Shown one piece after another: positions 13,630-19,860 of a stretch of 19,860 nucleotides of DNA. The stretch is taken from NCBI GenBank assembly GCA_964564025.1, contig CAZLZO010000026.1, positions 1 to 19,860 of the forward strand. The letters run 5' to 3'. The position numbers and the translations under genes were made by a program. Every line of letters starts with the position of its first letter. The stretch's first letter is position 1. Source of the DNA: DRYM01 sp964564025. Lineage in GTDB: Archaea; Thermoproteota; Thermoprotei_A; EX4484-217-1. The notes beneath the pieces were generated by a model. That model was not told the DNA's origin, did no database searches, and saw nothing but the letters and a program-made list of their open reading frames with translations.

Positions 13630-14133
13630 CTACGTATACGCACTATGCTTTTTCAGCAGTAACCGCATATATTGATGGTATTTTTTAACTTCTTGTTCTG
13701 GAAACGGATTTACCGTAACTATTTCACTTACCTTCCCTAATTCCCTATCGAGAGTGTAAATTATTTTTGTTTTAAGATGTTGTGCTAATGCAACAAGATA
13801 GCCATCCCATGATTCAATACTATATGTGGTAGCTACATCTAAAGCTTCCATGGCCAATGCCGGAGATACTTTAGGGTAGAAGGCTGGAGACCTTGTCTCA
13901 AGCATTTCAACAAGAATTTTCTTAACAGCCCGTCTAGGTGCTTTAAGATAATTAGTAACTATATGGTATGCTCCGAGAACTGCTGTTAAAGGTATAGTGG
14001 CTTTTCTTTTTAACGCTAAAACATCCCCTAAAAACTCTGTAGCAAGCTTCTTGAGGGGGTTTTCGAAACACATTGGAACAATAATGCTAACGTCAACTAC
14101 TCCTTCAGAGTATTCCAAGTTTACGTTCAGCAT
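13630..14133 (-). CDS. vapC: PIN-domain toxin (VapC), fourth intact AbrB-linked locus
   Basis: A 167-residue PIN-domain protein with Asp14 (GVVDVSIIVPMCF), Asp110 (ESWDGYLVALAQHL) and Asp129 (IIYTLDREL). The second acidic site is not evident (LTAVLGAYHIV). The ATG at 14133 has AAGGAT just upstream and overlaps vapB by 29 bp. Both ends resemble the PIN protein at 5203-5685: a DV...VP beginning and a VNPxPxxxxKxxHxx ending. I infer that these are paralogues within the island or a pair of closely related acquisitions. Some AbrB-linked PIN proteins with incomplete acidic sets may act differently from standard VapC. Confidence 0.82.
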   Translation of the reverse strand: MLNVNLEYSEGVVDVSIIVPMCFENPLKKLATEFLGDVLALKRKATIPLTAVLGAYHIVTNYLKAPRRAVKKILVEMLETRSPAFYPKVSPALAMEALDVATTYSIESWDGYLVALAQHLKTKIIYTLDRELGKVSEIVTVNPFPEQEVKKYHQYMRLLLKKHSAYT

Positions 14134-14392
14134 AATCCTTACTCACCCACTTCCATTCCTCCTTCACTTTTTCGGAAAACGGCTCCACCTTGGTTTTTAA
14201 CACCTCTTCCACCCACCTACTAACTCTTTCTTCAAGGCTCTTATCTACAGGTATAAGCTCTACTTTACCATTCCTTAATCTTAAGAGTAATTTTCCGCCA
14301 CCAATTATTCCAAGAGCTTTCCGTATAGGGGCAGGAATAACTATTCTACCTTGCCTGTCAATGCTCACCTCATACTCCACGGAATTCACCAT
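14105..14392 (-). CDS. vapB: AbrB-type antitoxin (VapB), fourth intact locus
   Basis: A 95-residue SpoVT/AbrB antitoxin. The fold spans VEYEVSIDRQGRIVIPAPIR and KALGIIGGGKLLLRLRNGKV; the longer tail (VSRWVEEVLKTKVEPFSEKV and on) should wrap the toxin. The frame is open to 14515, but I choose the ATG at 14392: CTTATAAC at about 14415-14422 is a TATA element that places initiation almost exactly on this ATG, implying a leaderless mRNA, and the upstream open frame is AT-rich and hydrophobic without family resemblance. The start codon lies in one arm of a perfect 10-bp inverted repeat. Confidence 0.87.
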   Translation of the reverse strand: MVNSVEYEVSIDRQGRIVIPAPIRKALGIIGGGKLLLRLRNGKVELIPVDKSLEERVSRWVEEVLKTKVEPFSEKVKEEWKWVSKDYAERKLGIL

Positions 14393-14422
14393 GTGGAATA
14401 TCTTATTCCACATAGTTATAAG
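14391..14422 (-). promoter_or_regulatory. Promoter and palindromic operator of vapBC at 13630-14392
   Basis: ATGTGGAATA at 14391-14400 and TATTCCACAT at 14404-14413 form a perfect 10-bp inverted repeat around TCT. The right part is followed directly by the TATA element CTTATAAC (minus strand, about 14415-14422), and the vapB ATG is inside the left arm. A protein bound here would cover the initiation site, so this is a strong candidate for the antitoxin's own operator. The half-site TATTCCAC is close to TATTCCCAC of the first vapBC locus. Confidence 0.7.
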
Positions 14423-14578
14423 GATAACTACTGTAGCAGATGTTAGAACCAATACATTATAAGCCCTATTGAAATAAAGCATGTTAAAAATAATAACATA
14501 CTTCATTATGAACATTAGTTATTGACTAAGGTAATAGTAAATCGTTATTCTTCCATAAAAGGATAGTGTTAGTAGTTG

Positions 14579-14932
14579 CTATCTTTCTTCATCTATTTTC
14601 TTAAGTAACTCTATGTTTTCCTTTTCACTTGGATCAGGCTTTTCCACTTTAAACCATGCTTCAATTATTTCCTTAGCTAATTCCTCAGTTGTTAATCTAG
14701 CACTTAAAGCCAGAACATTTGCGTCATTCCATAGTCTTGCTCCTTCAGCGTTTTTTGCGTCGGTTACGAGAGCAGCTCTTACCCCCTTAACTTTGTTTGC
14801 TGCGATTGAAACGCCTGTTCCAGTGTAGCATATTACTATTCCCATGTCCGCTTTTCCTTTAGCAACAAGCTTTCCAACTTCGAAACCCACTTTAGGCCAT
14901 GGCTCAGGCTTACCTGTTTTCAAAGCACCTAC
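14579..14932 (-). CDS. rpiB: RpiB/LacAB-type sugar-phosphate isomerase, N-terminus lost in gap
   Basis: The 117 codons after the N gap are the C-terminal part of a ribose-5-phosphate isomerase B/LacAB-family enzyme (family length about 145-160 aa), which interconverts ribose-5-P and ribulose-5-P or related sugars. Seen are the active-site segment GIVICYTGTGVSIAANKVKG, with the likely catalytic Cys at fragment position 35, and ARLWNDANVLALSARLTTEE. The start and about 35 N-terminal residues, including the substrate-binding DHAG-like motif, lie in the gap. Trp68 of the fragment occupies the place where E. coli RpiB has a catalytic His in QHNDTNVL, so the substrate may differ from ribose-5-P. 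It is continuous in frame with the M20 gene only because of the N run; the two are separate genes, probably an operon. Confidence 0.88.
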   Translation of the reverse strand, partial: VGALKTGKPEPWPKVGFEVGKLVAKGKADMGIVICYTGTGVSIAANKVKGVRAALVTDAKNAEGARLWNDANVLALSARLTTEELAKEIIEAWFKVEKPDPSEKENIELLKKIDEER

Positions 14933-15032
14933 NNNNNNNNNNNNNNNNNNNNNNNNNNNNNNNNNNNNNNNNNNNNNNNNNNNNNNNNNNNNNNNNNNNN
15001 NNNNNNNNNNNNNNNNNNNNNNNNNNNNNNNN
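14933..15032. other. Scaffold gap (100 N)
   Basis: Exactly 100 undetermined bases, the usual placeholder for a gap of unknown size. The flanking partial genes require about 100 missing codons of the M20 peptidase C-terminus and about 35 missing codons of the RpiB-like N-terminus, so the true gap should be at least roughly 400 bp. Confidence 0.97.
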
Positions 15033-15913
15033 TCAAGTTTTTCCTCAACAATAAGCCTCCTATCCACTGAGAAAGCAAAATACCCTGGAACAATATTTAC
15101 TTTAGCTCCTCCCTTAACTTCGCCTCCTATGGTTACTGTGGGCTTAGCTCCTTTCGGATCATCGTAAATGTATGAGCTTGTTTTCTTTTCTATTAAACTC
15201 TTATATTCTGTCATGAGCTTTTGAGCTACTTTAACCATGTATTCGAAAGCGTTAATGCCAAGCCAAGGCGCAGATCCGTGAGCTTGTTTCCCGTAAATTT
15301 CAACGTAAAACCAGAAAGCACCTCTATGACCTATCCAAACGTTTCCTGAACCACTAGGTTCGGCGATAACAACATAGTCTGGTTTAGACAGGCCCTCCCT
15401 AACCAAGTATCCTGTTCCTGTTTCTCCACCAATTTCCTCATCAGGTACTAAAGCCACTTCCACTGAGCCGCTAAATTCCCTATAAACTTCCTTAAACGCT
15501 TTAATAGCAACTAAAGAAGCAACAATTCCACCCTTCATATCAGCTGATCCACGTCCATAGAGTTTACCGTTTTCCACAACAGGTTTAAACGGATCCTTAC
15601 TCCAACCTGAACCTGGAGGAACAACATCGTAGTGTCCGTTAAAGTGAACAACAGGTTTACCGCTACCTAAGCGCCCAATAACTATGTATCTAGGGTGTTT
15701 AGCGTATTCGGAATAGTACTTAGCAACAACATATTCAGGGACCTCGTAAACATCGACTTCAAAACCCATGTCCTCAAGTGTTTTTGACGCTAAATCCACA
15801 AACTCCCTATAGTTTTCACCAGGAGGATTAACTGTTGGAACTTCAATAAACTTCTTTAAAACACTTAACCCCCAATCAACATGTTCTTCTACAACCTTGA
15901 AAAGTTCAGCCAT
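15033..15913 (-). CDS. M20-family peptidase/deacylase (ArgE/DapE/ACY1 type), C-terminus lost in gap
   Basis: The N-terminal 293 codons of a di-zinc amidohydrolase. From the ATG at 15913 the metal ligands and catalytic residues are in order: His94 and Asp96 (FNGHYDVVPPG), Asp125 (GRGSADMKGG, bridging), the Glu pair 159-160 (PDEEIGG), and Glu185 (IAEPS). The lid-domain His212 (QAHGSAP) is present too. The final His ligand and ~100 C-terminal residues are in the gap. The frame is open to a TTG at 15928, but AGGTGA spaced about six bases before the ATG at 15913 favours the latter. Substrate cannot be fixed: ArgE, DapE, LysK-like and carboxypeptidase members share these motifs. It reads in the same direction as the RpiB-like gene. 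Confidence 0.88.
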
Positions 15914-15958
15914 AACATTCACCTTCAATTATTTCAAAACAAAGCGAATAAATAAGCT

Positions 15959-16669
15959 TTGAAAAGCTTTTGTAAAGTAAACCTCAATAGCTGCAGTGAA
16001 ACTAAAGCTACAGTGGTTGAGAAGGCGTTTAAATTGAAAGAACAGCATGTTAAAGCGAGGATCGCTGAATTCTATAGTTTCATTAGCAAAATTTATGATT
16101 TACTAAGCTCTTTCGAATGGGGACTTATTGAGAGTAAAATTAAACTTCTAAATCCAAGCGAGGAAGAAGCTGTTTTAGATGTTGGCTGCGGTACTGGTAG
16201 AGTTGTTGAGTGGTTTGCTAAGCGATGCAAAATGGTTTACGGAGTAGATGCTTCAAAAGGCATGGTTAAAGCAGCTAAGCGCAGAATATTTAAGAAAAAC
16301 CTGTTCCGCAATGTGGAGCTATGTTTAGCTGATGCCGCACACTTACCGTTTAGAAATGAATGCTTCAACTTAGTTACAATGATTTTCACCCTTGAAATAC
16401 TTAGCCAGGATGAAGCTAAAGTAGCTCTTAAGGAGATTTTAAGGGTTCTTAGAAGAAACGGTAAATTCCTAGTTATTTCGCTTCAAAATAAGCCATGCAA
16501 AACACTTACCATTTATAAATGGTTAAATAAAATGTTTCCAACCATAGTGAATTGTAAACCAATAAATTCGAAAGAACTTGTTGAAGAAGCAGGCTTCGAA
16601 GTTGAAGAGGAACATGAGGAATCTCTTTACAAGCTACCTGTAGAAGTTGTTTTAGCTATTAAACGCTAA
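15959..16669 (+). CDS. Class I SAM-dependent methyltransferase
   Basis: A 236-residue methyltransferase of the UbiE/Methyltransf_11 type with unknown substrate. Motif I is VLDVGCGTG at residues 72-80, the ribose-binding acidic residue is Asp97 (YGVDASKG), the adenine-side segment is LADAAHLPF (123-131), and post-motifs FNLVTMIFTLEIL and ILRVLRRNGKFLVIS follow. The N-terminal ~45 residues are extra; YSFISKIYDLLSSFEWGLIE resembles the start of archaeal UbiE-like enzymes. The TTG at 15959 gives the longest product; a GTG at 16013 (218 aa) is an alternative, and AATAAATAAG at 15945-15954 is a TATA candidate that would favour the shorter form. It is divergent from the M20 gene by 45 bp and its end overlaps the convergent GTPase gene by 11 bp. 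Confidence 0.85.
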   Translation: MKSFCKVNLNSCSETKATVVEKAFKLKEQHVKARIAEFYSFISKIYDLLSSFEWGLIESKIKLLNPSEEEAVLDVGCGTGRVVEWFAKRCKMVYGVDASKGMVKAAKRRIFKKNLFRNVELCLADAAHLPFRNECFNLVTMIFTLEILSQDEAKVALKEILRVLRRNGKFLVISLQNKPCKTLTIYKWLNKMFPTIVNCKPINSKELVEEAGFEVEEEHEESLYKLPVEVVLAIKR

Positions 16670-17495
16670 GTTCTCGTCTGCGCTTAACATATTTTTTAAG
16701 AATTTCTGAAAGAGGCAATTCAGGCTTGCTGAACACTACAATTTTTTCCCTATGCCAATCCCTTATAATTAGTTTAGCTGATTCCTCAATATTAGGCTCC
16801 TTAGTTTTCCTGTAAATCCATCCCCTCTTTAAAGCTAGGTTTTCAAGAAAACTGTAGGGATCTTCACATTCAACCTTGTATGTTTTACTGAGTAGTTGAG
16901 GATAGTTTTCCATTAGAAACTTTATGAAAGATACTGCAGGTTTAACAGGGTCCCTGAACGAATCAGGTTCTTTACCTCTAATTATTGCGAAAACGTCTTC
17001 ACCCTTAGGGGGAATTACGCCTGGAGTATCTATAATGTAGATTCTTGGATCAACCTTGTAAAGTTGAATATGTTTAGTGTAGCCTGGCGAACCAGGTATG
17101 GGACTTGTTTGTGCTGAATGCTTACCCTTCAAAGCATTAATAATGCTTGACTTACCCACTTTAGGATACCCTATTACTGAAGCAACTATTCCGCGCTTAT
17201 CCACTAAACTCTTTATTTTAGCCCTAAGAACTCTTGTACCTAAATGGTTTCTTGCACTAACGTAAACTGCAGAGTATCCTTGGTCCTCGAAAAGCTTCTT
17301 CCATTTTTCAGCAATGCTCCTAGGGACAAGGTCTGCTTTATTAATAACTATAAGTAGCTTCTTACCCTCCTTACTAATGATTCTCTCTAAAGCATGGGAC
17401 CTTGTAATGTCAGGTACTCTAGCGTCAACAACTTCAAGCACTACATCGGATTTACGAACTACTTTGTAAATGTCTCTCCAACTAGCATACATCAT
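16659..17495 (-). CDS. Circularly permuted GTPase (YlqF/RbgA-YawG type)
   Basis: A 278-residue GTPase with the G motifs in permuted order: G4 NKAD at 52-55, G5 SAR at 80-82, G1 GYPKVGKSS at 109-117, a G2 threonine in PGYTKH (140), and G3 DTPG at 156-159. Members of this family assist large-subunit ribosome assembly (RbgA, Lsg1, Nog2/YawG), and a similar role in archaea is the best inference. The C-terminal ~110 residues form the family's RNA- or ribosome-binding tail. ATG start at 17495 with AAGGTG eight bases upstream; TTTATAGC at about 17516-17523 is a TATA candidate. Confidence 0.93.
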   Translation of the reverse strand: MMYASWRDIYKVVRKSDVVLEVVDARVPDITRSHALERIISKEGKKLLIVINKADLVPRSIAEKWKKLFEDQGYSAVYVSARNHLGTRVLRAKIKSLVDKRGIVASVIGYPKVGKSSIINALKGKHSAQTSPIPGSPGYTKHIQLYKVDPRIYIIDTPGVIPPKGEDVFAIIRGKEPDSFRDPVKPAVSFIKFLMENYPQLLSKTYKVECEDPYSFLENLALKRGWIYRKTKEPNIEESAKLIIRDWHREKIVVFSKPELPLSEILKKYVKRRRELSV

Positions 17496-17595
17496 TACGT
17501 AAGCACCTTACCTTAGCTATAAACCTAATTTCCAGAATCCCTGTAGAAAAACCCTACTACCATGGGTTTGGAAGTGATGGTGTCTGATACATAGC

Positions 17596-19074
17596 TTACT
17601 TCTTCGAAATTCTAAGTAAAATGGCTTCTACTTCTCCAACGTATTTTCCGAGAAACTGTAGAGCACTAAACCCTGGGAGAACGTGTCCATCAGCTTTCTT
17701 AACCATTGCAGCCCTTATTCTCCCATGGTCTATAAGTATTTTTGATTCGAAATCGTTTGGCGAAGAAATTATTAGTAAGAATGAGTTTCCAGTTTCCCTT
17801 AAAACCATTTTTGAAAACACTTCTCTAACGTCTATCCCTACAACCCTAAATTTCTTAACACTTTCAGTTTTAGAATTCAAAACAATGTCCGACACGAACA
17901 TTGGATCTGATAGTTTAATGCTCATACTATTTAGCTCTAAAGTATCTACAGATATCGCTTCGCTTGTTTTAGCAGATATTTTCTCTTCAACACCTACAGT
18001 CTCTACACCTAATGGTTTAACATGTTTCTCAAGAATTCTTTCAGCCACAGGCTTGCTAAGTATTGTTTCAAGCATTCTCTTCAGCTTAATTAACTCCGTT
18101 TCTCCAATAGTTGTTCCTCCAGAATCAATACCTAACGCTTTAAAAACGTCTTCAACTCTCCTACCAATAATAGCTTTTAAAGCGTCCGTAAGTCCTGAGA
18201 TCTCGTAAACTCTAGGTTCCTTACGTATTTTAGCAACAGCCTTACCTGTTTTCTCAACAGCACCTAGAAGAGCACGTGATGGAGGTATTATTAAAAGATA
18301 TGCTAAAGCATATATTGAACATGAAATTACATGTAGTAAACCATGTTCTCCAAGAATGAATATTGCGTTTCCAAAAATATCGGCTAAGGAAAAAGCTACA
18401 ATAGCTAATATTGCTCCCTCAATAGAGCGTTGCAAAAGACCCTCCCTAAACCTCGATGATAGGAGAGGAGCTAGAAGAACCAAGGTTATAATGTCGAGCA
18501 TAAAGTAAACAGTTGAAGTAACGAATGAAACTATAGCTTCAGGTTTCAAATAGGGTGCTTGGGTTTTGAAAACGAAAAATATGAAGTAAAGCCAAACTAT
18601 AGCAGGTAACCCATACGTTATAACCCAACTATACACTCTATCCTGAGATGCAAGAGACTTTAAGAGATTATGGCTTTCAAAAACAACTATAATTAATGAA
18701 GCGTAAAGTGGTAAGTAAGAGGCAACATTGAAGAAGTGATGTATTAACCAGAAAATACCGTAAACTTCACCAACAACGTAGCCTAAAATATAAGCTAATG
18801 TCGCTATAGCTTTTAAACCTAAGAAAACCATTACTCCTGAAAAGAATCTTCCAAAAGAACTTGAGAGCCCGTAGAAAATGCTTGTCCTAAGCCATGAAAT
18901 AAAAGCTATGATAAGTATTGTTGCTAAAACAAGTTCTCCAATAGTGAATTCTAAAGTGTAACCTGCCGATGTTATTGAGAAAACGTTTTTAGTAATGAAG
19001 TATTGGACAATAAGGAAACCAGCTACTGTAAGAGAAACAACTAAGTATCTTCCATCCAGAACTTCTCTATCCAA
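17596..19074 (-). CDS. Unrecognised 8-TM protein with large C-terminal soluble domain
   Basis: I do not recognise this 492-residue protein. The N-terminal half has about eight hydrophobic helices at roughly 9-27, 43-61, 80-100, 113-133, 149-169, 181-203, 217-240 and 246-264, with a few charged or His residues inside (IHHFFNV at 111-117, VFESH near 131-135, GEHGLLH at 242-248). The second half (~270-492) is soluble: a helical linker, then a predicted alpha/beta region ending FESKILIDHGRIRAAMVKKA and LQFLGKYVGEVEAILLRI. That last part recalls the PATAN/DUF2226-like fold of regulatory proteins, which is inference only. A multi-TM input module with a cytoplasmic output tail suggests a sensor. The gene stands alone between 17495 and 19220. 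ATG at 19074. Confidence 0.85.
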   Translation of the reverse strand: MDREVLDGRYLVVSLTVAGFLIVQYFITKNVFSITSAGYTLEFTIGELVLATILIIAFISWLRTSIFYGLSSSFGRFFSGVMVFLGLKAIATLAYILGYVVGEVYGIFWLIHHFFNVASYLPLYASLIIVVFESHNLLKSLASQDRVYSWVITYGLPAIVWLYFIFFVFKTQAPYLKPEAIVSFVTSTVYFMLDIITLVLLAPLLSSRFREGLLQRSIEGAILAIVAFSLADIFGNAIFILGEHGLLHVISCSIYALAYLLIIPPSRALLGAVEKTGKAVAKIRKEPRVYEISGLTDALKAIIGRRVEDVFKALGIDSGGTTIGETELIKLKRMLETILSKPVAERILEKHVKPLGVETVGVEEKISAKTSEAISVDTLELNSMSIKLSDPMFVSDIVLNSKTESVKKFRVVGIDVREVFSKMVLRETGNSFLLIISSPNDFESKILIDHGRIRAAMVKKADGHVLPGFSALQFLGKYVGEVEAILLRISKK

Positions 19075-19219
19075 TAATGTTTATCCTCAATCACCGTCTT
19101 ACGAATCTATATTTAGATTTTCCCTAATAAGTCTTCATTAAAACTACATTGAAAGTTAAGTATTCTAAACATAGTAGTTACGATATCTTATTAAGGAAAA
19201 AGTTAGGATGCATTTAAGA

Positions 19220-19860
19220 CTAATCTACTGAGGGTATAACTTTTTCAGCAAAAACTTCTAAGGGCTTAATTGACTCGGCATCTTTAAAGTATATTATGAA
19301 TTCTTCAACACCTGCCCTAATATATTCCCTTATTCTACTAACGATTTTGTCCGGTGTTCCTGTTAGAGAATTCCTCAAAAACTCCTCTACCGAAAACCCT
19401 AACGCGTACATTTCATTAATGAATTTTCTAAGTTCATCTTCGCTTTCAAAAATAGCTGCTGTTATCGCTATTGTCTTCTTTATTTCACTACAGTCTCTCC
19501 CGATTTCTTTGCAACGCTTTTCTAGAATAGAAACTTTCCATTTAAACTCCTCAGGTGTTCCGAAGAAATTAGATTTATCAGCGTGTTTAGCTATTATTCT
19601 AGCCATTATTTTTTCTCCAAAACCACCGACCATTATTGGTGGGTAGGGTTTCTGTAATGGTTTAGGGTAGTTTATTGCACCATAAACCTTATAGTATTTT
19701 CCCTTAAACCATGTTTCCTTATCAGTCCACATGCTCTTAATTATTTGTAAAGCTTCATCAAGCATTTCAAGCCTCTGCTTAAGCGGGGGAAACGGTATTC
19801 CAAATCTTTGGAAATCCTCCCAATACCAGCATGCTCCTATTCCGAATTCTAGTCTTCCCC
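19220..19860 (-). CDS. LLM-class (F420-dependent type) oxidoreductase, partial
   Basis: The C-terminal ~213 residues of a luciferase-like TIM-barrel oxidoreductase; the frame is open to the window edge and the N-terminus lies beyond it. Features are GRLEFGIGACWYWEDFQRFG at the edge, PFPPLKQRLEMLDEALQIIK, then MWTDKETWFKGKYYKV, PYPPIMVGGFGEK, and the family-typical end GTPDKIVSRIREYIRAGVEE. Archaeal members with this pattern usually use coenzyme F420 (for example methylene-tetrahydromethanopterin reductase relatives), so F420 use is likely but not proven. A Met at 19765 is internal, not the start. Transcription runs toward the 8-TM gene, with 145 bp between them. Confidence 0.9.
   Translation of the reverse strand, partial: GRLEFGIGACWYWEDFQRFGIPFPPLKQRLEMLDEALQIIKSMWTDKETWFKGKYYKVYGAINYPKPLQKPYPPIMVGGFGEKIMARIIAKHADKSNFFGTPEEFKWKVSILEKRCKEIGRDCSEIKKTIAITAAIFESEDELRKFINEMYALGFSVEEFLRNSLTGTPDKIVSRIREYIRAGVEEFIIYFKDAESIKPLEVFAEKVIPSVD

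Noticed and set aside
13546..13662. 38-codon plus-strand frame after the NifX-like gene
   Set aside because: No ribosome-binding site, overlaps the vapC 3' end on the other strand, and has no recognisable motif.
14579..15928. A 449-residue M20-RpiB fusion enzyme
   Set aside because: The joint is a 100-N scaffold gap and both domains are truncated at it, so the fusion is an assembly artefact.

Overview
The window comes from a thermophilic archaeon, most likely of the Thermoproteota (TACK) branch. The protein-coding DNA is AT-rich while the rRNA and tRNA are very GC-rich. Promoters are TATA-like, GTG and TTG starts are common, and the termination factor is an archaeal aRF1. No 5S gene follows the 23S gene, an arrangement usual in Crenarchaeota. 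I cannot name the genus.

Layout: (1) 1-5200, core region: the 3' end of 23S rRNA, aRF1, a XerA-type tyrosine recombinase with a C-terminal zinc ribbon, an archaeal UMP kinase, a P-loop ATPase of the archaeal ATPase family, and tRNA-Leu(CAA) with an encoded CCA. A small AbrB-like remnant lies before the UMP kinase. (2) 5203-14392, a toxin-antitoxin (TA) island that starts 2 bp after the tRNA gene. It holds four AbrB/PIN (vapBC) loci that look intact, one RHH/PIN pair, one HEPN/MNT pair, an orphan AbrB antitoxin and one frameshifted vapBC. It also holds degraded fragments, including an ABC ATPase tail. Only two other genes sit in it: an AEC-family permease and a NifX/NafY-like cofactor-binding protein. 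(3) 14579-19860, core region again: RpiB-like and M20 peptidase genes, both cut by a 100-N gap, a SAM methyltransferase, a circularly permuted GTPase, an unrecognised 8-TM protein with a large soluble tail, and an F420-type LLM oxidoreductase that runs off the right edge.

Three results matter most. First, the density of TA loci beside a tRNA gene, with several in visible decay, points to a turnover hotspot. Second, two vapBC loci with similar PIN toxins carry perfect inverted repeats across their TATA/start regions, built on a related TATTCC(C)AC half-site; these are candidate autoregulatory operators. Third, the long open frame at 14579-15928 is not a gene: it is an M20 peptidase joined to an RpiB-like isomerase by a scaffold gap whose real length must exceed 100 bp.

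All functions are read from motifs by eye; no database search was possible.
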